A stretch of DNA of 27,303 nt. Source: Nitrospirota bacterium (GTDB lineage Bacteria; Nitrospirota; Thermodesulfovibrionia; Thermodesulfovibrionales; JdFR-88). How positions within the stretch are numbered: position 1 is the first letter of the stretch; each line of letters starts with the position of its first letter. Made by a program: the position numbers and the translations under genes. Location: contig JAJYJB010000029.1 of NCBI GenBank assembly GCA_021789735.1, positions 1-27,303 of the forward strand, in the 5' to 3' direction. Positions 11,817 to 17,613 of this stretch are shown in pieces. Below the pieces are notes generated by a model, which was given only the letters and a program-made list of their open reading frames with translations, had not been told where the DNA came from and did not search any database.

Positions 11817-11904
11817 AACAAATTTTTTGTGTGGGGCGGAGGCATTAGCTCCTCTTAGTGAGTCTCACCCTGTTTGCCACTGGGCTGTTTCAAAAAGGGG
11901 TATA

Positions 11905-11932
11905 TTGAAATAAACATCCTGATTGTGATAAT
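11905..11932 (+). promoter_or_regulatory. Putative hisG promoter, near-leaderless
   Basis: TTGAAA at 11905-11910, a 16-bp spacer and GATAAT at 11927-11932. The hisG ATG at 11942 is 9 nt past the -10, predicting a leader of about three bases. No Shine-Dalgarno is visible. The remaining 11817-11904 region shows nothing recognisable. Confidence 0.45.
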
Positions 11933-11941
11933 TTAGTGGTC

Positions 11942-12823
11942 ATGCCAGCTGAGAAGAAACTTAAGATAGGGCTTCCCAAAGGGAGCCTCCAGGAATCCAC
12001 ACTGAAGCTTTTCAGGAAGGCGGGCTATCACATATCCGTCTCTTCCCGTTCATATTATCCGTCGTTTGACGACCCGCAGGTGGAGGCCATGCTCATAAGG
12101 GCGCAGGAGATGGCCGGATACGTGGAAAAAGGGATACTGGACTGCGGGCTGACCGGCAAGGACTGGATATTGGAACAGAACGCCGATGTGCAGGAAGTGG
12201 CGGAGCTTATATATGCAAAAGAGGGGCTGAAGCCGGTGAGGTGGGTGGTGGCGGTGCCCCAGAATTCTCCCATAAAGAAAGTTAAAGATCTGAACGGCAA
12301 GCGGGTCTCAACGGAGCTTGTCAGCTACACGAAGAGGTATCTCAGGCAAAACGGCGTGAAGGCGGATGTGGAGTTTTCCTGGGGGGCAACCGAAGTGAAA
12401 CCCCCGCACTTGGCCGATGCAATAGTGGAACTCACCGAGACGGGCAACTCTCTGCGGGCGAACAACCTGCGCATTGTGGATACGATGCTAGAGTCCAGCA
12501 CCCGTTTCATCGCGAACAGAAAATCCTGGAAGGACCGCTGGAAAAAGCAGAAGATGGAAAACCTGGTGCTTCTGCTCAGGGGCGCCCTGGCGGCCGAGGA
12601 GAAGGTGGGGCTGAAGATGAACGTGCCGGACAAGGCATTGGACCGTGTGCTCAAATGCCTGCCTTCCATGAACTCCCCCACAATCTCCCTGCTTACCGGG
12701 AAGGGTTGGTACGACCTGGACGTTGTCATAGACGAAAGGACGGTAAGAGACCTTATACCGGACCTGAAACGTGCCGGGGCCACGGGCATCGTGGAGTACC
12801 AGCTTAATAAAGTCATCCCCTAG
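11942..12823 (+). CDS. hisG: ATP phosphoribosyltransferase, long form
   Basis: First enzyme of histidine synthesis, joining ATP and PRPP in the cytosol. Motifs include [16 protein letters not shown] at the N-terminus, the substrate-binding [10 protein letters not shown], and the PRPP loop region [16 protein letters not shown]. At 293 residues it is the long form, with a C-terminal ACT-like regulatory domain (about residues 215-293, [19 protein letters not shown]...), so feedback inhibition by histidine and independence from HisZ are expected from the family. I take ATG 11942; a GTG two codons upstream (11936) is possible. It stands alone, with intergenic sequence on both sides and dispersed repeats after it. 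Confidence 0.95.
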   Translation: MPAEKKLKIGLPKGSLQESTLKLFRKAGYHISVSSRSYYPSFDDPQVEAMLIRAQEMAGYVEKGILDCGLTGKDWILEQNADVQEVAELIYAKEGLKPVRWVVAVPQNSPIKKVKDLNGKRVSTELVSYTKRYLRQNGVKADVEFSWGATEVKPPHLADAIVELTETGNSLRANNLRIVDTMLESSTRFIANRKSWKDRWKKQKMENLVLLLRGALAAEEKVGLKMNVPDKALDRVLKCLPSMNSPTISLLTGKGWYDLDVVIDERTVRDLIPDLKRAGATGIVEYQLNKVIP

Positions 12824-12860
12824 CTGTAGTGTCTCATAGACGACTGGTGTTATTAATTTG

Positions 12861-13034
12861 GCTACAAGCATAACTTCCGATTGTCATTCCCGCAAATTTT
12901 AATAAAACGGGCTTACGCCCTTGGGCGTGCCGGGAATCCTTCCGGAAAGCCGAAGAGGGATTCCGGACAAGCCGGAATGACTAACTGAAAATCCATAACA
13001 GATACCCTGCGGCTTGCCGCAGGGTGATTCATTC
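12861..13034. repeat. Dispersed repeat unit, copy A
   Basis: Begins GCTACA and contains TGTCATTCCCGC at 12882, a small GGGC-TTAC-GCCC hairpin, GGGAATCCTTC, and GGAATGACTAACTGAAAATC, then a perfect hairpin CCCTGCGG-CTTG-CCGCAGGG at about 13005-13024. The first 46 bp from 12882 are identical to copy B at 13509, and the last 60 bp differ at only about four positions. The core also matches the element at 746-874. TAGTGTCTCATA at 12827-12838, just upstream, resembles that element's outer end. A direct copy (B) lies 630 bp downstream. Confidence 0.75.
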
Positions 13035-13038
13035 CAAA

Positions 13039-13072
13039 CCCCTCACCCCTGGCCCCTCTCCCAGAGGGAAGA
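13039..13072. repeat. Short C-rich REP-like motif
   Basis: CCCCTCACCCCTGGCCCC followed by the small palindrome CCTCT-CCC-AGAGG. A related block, CCCTCTCC-TTTCG-GGAGAGGG, lies at 16234-16254. Such CCTCACCC/CTCTCCC repeats are dispersed in many bacterial genomes. No gene is encoded here; the rest of 13073-13091 shows nothing. Confidence 0.4.
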
Positions 13073-13091
13073 ACTAAAGTTGAGTGCGGAC

Positions 13092-13418
13092 CTAAAGCAA
13101 TATCCGGTGGTAGTGTTCCGGTTGGGCCATCATGTGAGACCACAATATCCCAAGGCCCACAAAATAAACCAGCGGAGAGACGACCAGCACGCAAACGAGC
13201 TGAGCCACACCCGCGCCGACCCGCCCCTTCACCATGTTGATTATGGAGATGATGAAGGCCGCCAGATTGAGCGCCCATCCTATCATGCCTAGGCCGGGCA
13301 CTGGTATTAGAAAAAGCGCCCAGGCGGCGGCCAGGCATATCCAGCCGGCCTTTACGGGCGGCTTCTGGGCGCCAACAGGTTCTTGTTGTTTTTCTATTTC
13401 TTCGGGATATTCTTCCAT
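13092..13418 (-). CDS. Small membrane protein of unknown function
   Basis: A 108-residue protein with a charged N-terminus (residues 1-22, rich in Glu, Gln and Pro) followed by two or three hydrophobic segments at about 24-40, 43-63 and 69-93, and a short His-rich end. I do not recognise the family; the GMIGWALNLAAFIISIINMVKG region resembles small phage or plasmid membrane proteins and DUF4190-like helices, but this is weak. It is transcribed opposite to hisG and lies exactly between two direct copies of a dispersed repeat. A consensus TATAAT 12 nt before its ATG and the transmembrane pattern support a real gene. Confidence 0.6.
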   Translation of the reverse strand: MEEYPEEIEKQQEPVGAQKPPVKAGWICLAAAWALFLIPVPGLGMIGWALNLAAFIISIINMVKGRVGAGVAQLVCVLVVSPLVYFVGLGILWSHMMAQPEHYHRILL

Positions 13419-13430
13419 GCTGGTCTGAAA

Positions 13431-13436
13431 ATTATA
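13431..13436 (-). promoter_or_regulatory. -10 box of the small membrane-protein gene
   Basis: Reading leftward, a perfect TATAAT ends 12 nt before the ATG at 13418, predicting a leader of about six bases. A TTCAAA 19 bp upstream is a poor -35 candidate. No Shine-Dalgarno lies between. Confidence 0.4.
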
Positions 13437-13489
13437 ACAGAACGGCCATTCTCCTTTTGAATTTTTAACTGTTTAATTCTCCGTAACGT

Positions 13490-13686
13490 GCTACAGGTAA
13501 CCTTATGTTGTCATTCCCGCAAATTTTAATAAAACGGGCTTACGCCCTTGGGCGCGCTGGGAATCCTTCGCAAGAAAGATTCCGTTAAGAAAGATTCCGC
13601 CCGATTTTTTAAATAAAATTCTGGCCGGAATGACTAACTGAAAATTCATAACAGATACCCTGCAGCTTGCCGCAAGGTGATTCATC
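13490..13686. repeat. Dispersed repeat unit, copy B
   Basis: Same orientation as copy A (12861-13034). GCTACA at 13490, TGTCATTCCCGC at 13509, then 46 bp identical to A. The middle carries an extra AGATTCCG-type duplication (AAGAAAGATTCCG twice) absent from A. The tail repeats GGAATGACTAACTGAAAAT and the hairpin at about 13658-13677, now with two mismatches, so this copy looks more decayed. It fills most of the 306-bp gap between the small membrane gene and the dehydrogenase; 13687-13724 holds nothing recognisable. Confidence 0.75.
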
Positions 13687-13724
13687 TGGTAGGCGAAGAC
13701 GTTTTTTACTTTTTTGTGAAAGGA

Positions 13725-14762
13725 TCAGTTGGAGGTTTTTTGCGCGGCGTCCGGCACGATGACCACTTTCAGGGATTCCGCCGCTCCTGCGGCCAGCGCA
13801 AAGCCTTTTTGTATGTCCGAAAGCGCTATGGTGTGGGTGACCATTTTTTTGGCGTCCACGCCGCCTTTTTCAATCAGCGACAGCGCCGTCCGCAGGTCAT
13901 CCGGCGCGGCCCCATAGGAGAACGTGACAGTGATCTCGTCCCTCCAAAACCTCATGGAGGGGATGCTTATGTCCTCTCGCGGCACGGCGAAAAAAAGGAC
14001 TGTCCCCTTCCTGTCCACTGAGGAGACCGCCTGCCGTGCGGCCTGCGTTGCCCCGGCGCATACGATAACGCGGTCGGCGAGTTTGCCGTTGTTCATTTTC
14101 TTAAGCTCATCCGCCGAATACCTGTCCGCATGGAACACATGGCCGGCCCCTATGAACCCGGCGGCCTTGCCAAGGCGGTATTCGCTTATGTCCGTGGCAA
14201 AGACGGCCGCCCCTTTCAATTTGGCCAGCTGTATATGCAGGAGCCCCGAGACCCCGGAGCCGATAACAAGGACGGTGTGCCCGTTTTTTATCTCTGCGCG
14301 CTCCTGCCCGGAAACCACGCACGCCAGGGGCTCTATCATCGCCGCCTCTTCATAGCTCACGTTGCCGGGCAGCGGAAGGGTGCCATATTTAACGTTCAGC
14401 GCGGGCACGCGTATGTATTCGGAAAACCCGCCCGGCTCATAATTGCCGGTATGGAGCGCCTCGCAGGCGGTATAATCGGAGGCCTTGCAGTGATGGCATT
14501 CATAGCAGGGGACATGGTGGGAAACGAAAACCCTGTCTCCTTTTTTGAGTCCTTTCACGCGGCTTCCAACTTCAGCGATCTCCCCCGCCATCTCATGTCC
14601 CAGGACACGGGGGGCCTTTTGCTGCCTGTACCATTGCATTACGTCAGTCCCGCAGATGCCGGATGCCTTCATCCTTACAAGTATCTCGTCTTCCGATATG
14701 GCGGGAACGGGCCGCTCCTCCATACGGAGGTCGCTGTTGCTGTAATATACCGCTACCTTCAA
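13725..14762 (-). CDS. Zinc-dependent medium-chain alcohol/polyol dehydrogenase
   Basis: A 345-residue MDR-superfamily NAD(P)-dependent dehydrogenase, closest in look to threonine/sorbitol dehydrogenases. Catalytic zinc ligands: Cys37 (GICGTD), His56-Glu57 (GHE) and Glu144 (MIEP). Structural zinc: Cys86, Cys89, Cys92 and Cys100. The Rossmann motif GSGVSG is at 168-173 with Asp191 at the end of beta-2, suggesting NAD. The start is TTG 14762, preceded by AAGGGAG; it lies 15 bp after the LsrF-like gene in the same direction, so they form an operon. The substrate is unknown; a phosphorylated sugar or ketose linked to the aldolase reaction is the reasonable inference. Confidence 0.88.
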   Translation of the reverse strand: MKVAVYYSNSDLRMEERPVPAISEDEILVRMKASGICGTDVMQWYRQQKAPRVLGHEMAGEIAEVGSRVKGLKKGDRVFVSHHVPCYECHHCKASDYTACEALHTGNYEPGGFSEYIRVPALNVKYGTLPLPGNVSYEEAAMIEPLACVVSGQERAEIKNGHTVLVIGSGVSGLLHIQLAKLKGAAVFATDISEYRLGKAAGFIGAGHVFHADRYSADELKKMNNGKLADRVIVCAGATQAARQAVSSVDRKGTVLFFAVPREDISIPSMRFWRDEITVTFSYGAAPDDLRTALSLIEKGGVDAKKMVTHTIALSDIQKGFALAAGAAESLKVVIVPDAAQKTSN

Positions 14763-14777
14763 ATCAAAAATGCTCCC

Positions 14778-15614
14778 TTAAACCTTTTCCATGCTTTCGT
14801 CGACGGCCTCCGCGGAGGAAGATCTTTTCCCCCCGCTTTCCCCCTTGCTTGCATGATAAAGATCGAAGGCCTCTCTGGCGGTGGCCCCTTTGTGCACGAT
14901 GGCCCTCACCGCCTTTATCATTCCCGCCGGGCTGTCGCTCTGGAAGATGTTCCTGCCCATGTCCACGCCCCTGGCCCCGGCCCTTATGGCGTCCTCTGTC
15001 ATCTGGAGCGCCTCCATCTCAGGCAGCTTCTTGCCTCCTGCAATGACTATCGGCACCGGGCATCCCTCCGCCACCTTGTGGAAGTCCTCACAATAATAGG
15101 TCTTCACGATGTTCGCCCCTATCTCCGCAGCCATCCTGCATGCCAGTCCAAGATACCGCGCGTCGCGGGCCATCTCCTTGCCCACGGCGGTTATGGCCAG
15201 CACGGGCATGCCGTACCTCTGGGCCTCGTTTATCAGCCTTCCCAGATTTGAGATGGTCCTGTCCTCGTTTTTCGCCCCAACGAATATGGACATGCCCACC
15301 CCGGAGGCGTTCAGCCTGAGGGCCTCCTCCATGGATGTGGTTATGTCCTCATTAGACAGCTCTCCAAGAATGCTGGGGCCTCCCGAGACCCTGAGGCAGA
15401 TGGATGTTTTTGTTGCCGGGTCGATAGAGGTCCTGAGAATGCCCCTGGTCACAAAAAGACAGTCTGCCTGGGGGACAAGCGGGATGATGTTTTTCATGTC
15501 CCTGAGCCCCGTTGTCGGGCCCTGAAAATAGCCGTGGTCGACGGCCAGCATCACCGTCCTGCCGGTTTTGGGGCTGAATATCTTTGAAAGCCTGTTTTTT
15601 ATTCCAAAATCCAT
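14778..15614 (-). CDS. LsrF-like class I aldolase/thiolase
   Basis: A 278-residue TIM-barrel enzyme of the DhnA/LsrF family. Long stretches match LsrF (3-hydroxy-5-phosphonooxypentane-2,4-dione thiolase of AI-2 breakdown): VMLAVDHGYFQGPTTGL, VTRGILR, ELSNEDI, CPVPIVIAGGKKLPE and GVDMGRNIFQSD. The Schiff-base lysine is Lys171 in the VKTYY motif. The C-terminal 20-25 residues (Gly/Ser/Lys/Glu-rich) are extra. None of the other lsr genes is nearby, so a role in AI-2 degradation is not established; related enzymes make aromatic precursors (ADH synthase) or cleave sugar phosphates. It is first in an operon with a zinc dehydrogenase, has a Shine-Dalgarno AAGGAGG at 15627-15633 and a strong promoter upstream. 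Confidence 0.85.
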   Translation of the reverse strand: MDFGIKNRLSKIFSPKTGRTVMLAVDHGYFQGPTTGLRDMKNIIPLVPQADCLFVTRGILRTSIDPATKTSICLRVSGGPSILGELSNEDITTSMEEALRLNASGVGMSIFVGAKNEDRTISNLGRLINEAQRYGMPVLAITAVGKEMARDARYLGLACRMAAEIGANIVKTYYCEDFHKVAEGCPVPIVIAGGKKLPEMEALQMTEDAIRAGARGVDMGRNIFQSDSPAGMIKAVRAIVHKGATAREAFDLYHASKGESGGKRSSSAEAVDESMEKV

Positions 15615-15640
15615 GGGGGTGGTTTTCCTCCTTGTACAGG

Positions 15641-15671
15641 AAAATTTTTTATTTTTATTTTTATTTTTTTG
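15641..15671 (-). repeat. A-rich hexamer tract in the lsrF-like leader
   Basis: On the coding strand of the LsrF-like gene this reads as repeated AAAAAT units ending in AAAAAATTTT. It lies between the predicted transcription start (about 15673) and the Shine-Dalgarno, so it would be in the mRNA leader. Compare the tracts at 15837-15870 and 24779-24812. Confidence 0.6.
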
Positions 15672-15679
15672 ATTAACTG

Positions 15680-15708
15680 AGTATATGAAAAAGGGCCATA
15701 TCTGTCAA
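15680..15708 (-). promoter_or_regulatory. Sigma-70 promoter of the LsrF-like operon
   Basis: Leftward: consensus TTGACA (15703-15708), exactly 17 bp, then TATACT (15680-15685). This is the best promoter match in the window. The predicted leader is about 58 nt with a Shine-Dalgarno, unlike most other first genes here. Confidence 0.75.
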
Positions 15709-15728
15709 TTGTCCACGAAGCGGAAAGG

Positions 15729-15756
15729 TTGAAGCTCGGGAGGCAGATGATATACT
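15729..15756 (+). promoter_or_regulatory. Putative divergent promoter toward the ComEA-like gene
   Basis: TTGAAG (15729-15734), a 16-bp spacer and TATACT (15751-15756). The start would be near 15763, leaving a leader of roughly 150 nt before the ATG at 15912. It is back-to-back with the LsrF-like promoter; the two -35 boxes are 20 bp apart, close enough for shared regulation. Confidence 0.5.
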
Positions 15757-15785
15757 TTGGTTGTGAGAGGTTATTCTTGCTTGGC

Positions 15786-15903
15786 GGGCGCATCCTGAAA
15801 AAATTTTTTCCTGCAAAAGGAGGGGCGCCCTGGTCGTAAAAACAAAAAAACAAAAAACAAATCAAAAAAGCTTGCAGGGAGTTTTTTGTTTCCCTGAAGG
15901 AGG
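15786..15903 (+). promoter_or_regulatory. Structured leader upstream of the ComEA-like gene
   Basis: GGGCGC (15786-15791) pairs with GCGCCC (15825-15830), enclosing AAAAAATTTTTT and a TCCT/AGGA pair. Then comes an A-rich run (15837-15870). A second stem, CAGGGA (15875-15880) with TCCCTG (15891-15896), ends exactly where the Shine-Dalgarno AAGGAGG (15897-15903) begins. This may control translation; it matches no riboswitch class that I know. Confidence 0.4.
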
Positions 15904-15911
15904 CAATTGAG

Positions 15912-16160
15912 ATGCCAAAAGGACAAGTTAAAACAGAGGTGGACATTAATTCAGCGAGCGTCGAGGAGCTTTCGAAATTAAAGGGGCTGGACAGGAAAAA
16001 GGCCCAAGCCCTCGTGGACTACCGCAATAAAAACGGCGCCTTCGAAAGTTGGGACGACCTGGAAGACGTGGATGGTTTTTCCAACCAGATAATCCAGGAC
16101 ATGCAGGCAGGCGGGGCCACGTTGGGCGAAATGGAGGAAGGAGAAGGGGAAGAGTGGTAG
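15912..16160 (+). CDS. Small helix-hairpin-helix (ComEA-like) protein
   Basis: An 82-residue protein with a ComEA-type HhH module at about residues 10-67: VDINSASVEELSKLKGLDRKKAQALVDYRNKNG followed by SWDDLEDVDGF. This fold binds DNA non-specifically through backbone contacts. Unlike true ComEA it has no signal peptide or membrane anchor, so it is probably cytosolic; the C-terminus is an acidic Glu/Gly tail. The ATG at 15912 has a strong AAGGAGG nine bases upstream. It converges with the YciH gene, with two hairpins in between. DNA uptake is not implied by the sequence alone; a repair or nucleoid role is equally possible. Confidence 0.8.
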   Translation: MPKGQVKTEVDINSASVEELSKLKGLDRKKAQALVDYRNKNGAFESWDDLEDVDGFSNQIIQDMQAGGATLGEMEEGEGEEW

Positions 16161-16178
16161 CACCTCCCGCGGCAAAGC

Positions 16179-16199
16179 GGGGCGGCCAAAGGCCGCCCC
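16179..16199. terminator. Perfect GC hairpin between convergent genes
   Basis: GGGGCGGCC (16179-16187), loop AAA, GGCCGCCCC (16191-16199): a perfect nine-base-pair stem 19 bp past the ComEA-like stop. No T-run follows on the plus strand, so it may be a processing or stability hairpin or a dispersed palindrome rather than a classical terminator. Confidence 0.45.
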
Positions 16200-16220
16200 A
16201 CCAATAATGACAGTCCTCAT

Positions 16221-16254
16221 CCAGAAAGAAAAGCCCTCTCCTTTCGGGAGAGGG
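16221..16254 (-). terminator. Intrinsic terminator of the WalJ-like/yciH transcript
   Basis: Read leftward: CCCTCTCC (16247-16254) pairs with GGAGAGGG (16234-16241), loop of five, followed by CTTTTCTTTC (16224-16233). It lies 30 bp beyond the YciH stop. The sequence also resembles the REP-like motif at 13039-13072, so it may be a repeat used as a terminator. Confidence 0.55.
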
Positions 16255-16283
16255 GGGGAGTGAAGCGGGAGGCGGGGGAAACA

Positions 16284-16667
16284 CTAGATCTTCAGACCCT
16301 TTTCCCTTAACAGCGCTGTAATTGCATCCCTGTGGTCGCCCTGCAGCTCCAGGACGCCGTCTTTAACCGCTCCGCCCGTGCCCAGGCGGGCTTTCATCTC
16401 CTTAAGAAGAGATGTTATCCCGTTGCCGGGCATGTCTTTACTTGCAATGGAACTCAGTCCGCATACAAGCGTAACGGTTTTGCCTCCCCTGCCTTTGCGC
16501 TCCAGCCTGAGATGCAGTTTTTGTTTTTCTTTTTGTTTTTGTTTTTGCCCGGATGACGGCCCGCCTTCCGCGGAGGTCTTGTTTTCCCTGCCGGGCTTTC
16601 CCGGATTTTTCTCTTTTGTTGAACTCCCGTCCGTGGAGTAAACAAGGTTCGATCTTTCTTCGCGCAT
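16284..16667 (-). CDS. yciH: SUI1/eIF1-like protein (YciH family)
   Basis: A 127-residue bacterial eIF1 (SUI1) homologue. The N-terminal NLVYSTD and the C-terminal GTGGAVKDGVLELQGDHRDAITALLREKGLKI match E. coli YciH closely; the SUI1 domain spans about residues 48-127. Family members contact the 30S subunit and influence initiation fidelity or translation under stress. Between the N-terminal motif and the domain lies a low-complexity KQKQKEKQK run, encoded by an A-rich tract (16519-16552) like those upstream of other genes here. The ATG at 16667 has AGAGGA four bases upstream. It follows the WalJ-like gene by 50 bp in the same direction. The family may matter here because many mRNAs look leaderless; that link is inference. 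Confidence 0.88.
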   Translation of the reverse strand: MREERSNLVYSTDGSSTKEKNPGKPGRENKTSAEGGPSSGQKQKQKEKQKLHLRLERKGRGGKTVTLVCGLSSIASKDMPGNGITSLLKEMKARLGTGGAVKDGVLELQGDHRDAITALLREKGLKI

Positions 16668-16717
16668 TTTTCCTCTTCTATATCCGGAAAATTCCCGCTT
16701 CTGTATCCATGAAAATT

Positions 16718-17482
16718 TTATAACCTGAAGATACGTGATGCCACGTACCGGCTTGCGGCATATAAAGGGAGGCCGCTGTATGTTGCGCGGTGAGTCTTAA
16801 GTGCGATGTCCGGCCGGTTGTTCTGCTCCGACAGGTGCGAAAGGCAGGCCCACTTAAGGCGCGCTCCATGTTCACGGATAAGCTCCGCCGCCTCCATATT
16901 GGAGATATGGCCTTTCGGGCCCTGGATGCGTTTTTTCAGAAATGCCGGATATGGTCCGGACCGGAGCATGTCCGGATCATAGTTGCTTTCGATGAAGACC
17001 CCGTCCAGTGAGGATATGAGTCCGCCAAGCCCTTCGAAGGGATGCCCGAGGTCGGTTAGTATCCCAAGCTTCCTGCCCTCATGTGAAACCACGAACGCCA
17101 CCCCGTCCGCCCCGTCATGGCTTGTGGGGATCGTGCGGACTGACACCGGGCCAAACTGAAGGACGCTTCCGGTAAGGAACATGCGGACGTCTTGCAGACG
17201 GCCAAGGGGTGCGACGGCGGCATCCAGCGTTTTGGGGGTCAGGTAGACAGGGATGCCGAATTTTCTCTGATAGACGCCGGCGTACCTGATGTGGTCTGAG
17301 TGGTCGTGGGAGATCATAAGTGCGCAGACCTCTTTTATGTCTCTTCCATAGGCCTTGAGCCTGGTCATGGCAGCCACCCCCGGTATGCCTGCGTCAAAGA
17401 GAAGCCTTACGCCCCCGGCCTCGACGTAGATGGAATTTCCGTTGCTTCCCGACTGAAGAGAAAAGGCGATCATGCCGTCCAT
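16718..17482 (-). CDS. WalJ/YycJ-like metallo-beta-lactamase-fold hydrolase
   Basis: A 254-residue single-domain MBL-fold protein. The zinc motif HDHSDH occupies residues 59-64 (SHDHSDHIRYAG), with later metal-site candidates in TSHDG, the aspartate of LTDLGHP and the His of CLSHLSEQN. The N-terminal FSLQSGSNGNSIYVE and the overall length match the YycJ/WalJ/PhnP-like group, proposed nucleases or phosphodiesterases; substrate unknown here. In Gram-positives WalJ is tied to the WalRK cell-wall system, absent from this window. ATG 17482 is chosen; a second ATG at 17473 begins at MIAFSL and is possible. It heads a two-gene unit with yciH and has a promoter-like sequence ending 11 nt before its start. 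Confidence 0.85.
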   Translation of the reverse strand: MDGMIAFSLQSGSNGNSIYVEAGGVRLLFDAGIPGVAAMTRLKAYGRDIKEVCALMISHDHSDHIRYAGVYQRKFGIPVYLTPKTLDAAVAPLGRLQDVRMFLTGSVLQFGPVSVRTIPTSHDGADGVAFVVSHEGRKLGILTDLGHPFEGLGGLISSLDGVFIESNYDPDMLRSGPYPAFLKKRIQGPKGHISNMEAAELIREHGARLKWACLSHLSEQNNRPDIALKTHRATYSGLPLYAASRYVASRIFRL

Positions 17483-17493
17483 AGACAGGAGAA

Positions 17494-17523
17494 ATATTAA
17501 CCATTGGAAGGGAGTAATTTCAA
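17494..17523 (-). promoter_or_regulatory. Promoter of the WalJ-like gene, near-leaderless
   Basis: Leftward: TTGAAA (17518-17523), an 18-bp spacer, TAATAT (17494-17499). The ATG at 17482 is 11 nt past the -10, giving a leader of about five bases. No Shine-Dalgarno in between. Confidence 0.5.
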
Positions 17524-17574
17524 ATGGGGGCGAGGATGACAGGAGCCCGGCAGTCCCCGCGCCTGCAAAACAGA

Positions 17575-17607
17575 AAAAGAAAAAAACCTTTGCTTTGCGC
17601 CCAGGTT
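17575..17607 (-). terminator. Likely terminator of the HD-GYP gene
   Basis: Leftward: AACCT (17603-17607) can pair with AGGTT (17585-17589) across a 13-nt loop, followed by TTTTTTT-C-TTTTT (down to about 17573). The stem is only five pairs but the T-run is strong. It lies just past the HD-GYP stop at 17614. Confidence 0.45.
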
Positions 17608-17613
17608 AAAGAA

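Noticed and set aside
13014..13338. Open frames on both strands across the repeat copy A and the small membrane gene
   Set aside because: They run through the dispersed repeat and the gene's antisense; only the 108-residue reverse frame has membrane segments and a promoter.
12881..13686. Possible CRISPR array from repeated sequence
   Set aside because: Only two long, imperfect copies 630 bp apart with a gene between them; no regular short repeat-spacer pattern.
14130..15251. Long forward open frame (373 codons) opposite the dehydrogenase and LsrF-like genes
   Set aside because: The reverse genes carry complete zinc, NAD and Schiff-base motifs; the forward frame has none and spans their junction.
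15599..15946. Reverse open frame (115 codons) upstream of the LsrF-like gene
   Set aside because: It covers both divergent promoters, the leader and the A-rich tracts, and has a low-complexity Lys/Ile/Asn stretch; better explained as regulatory DNA.
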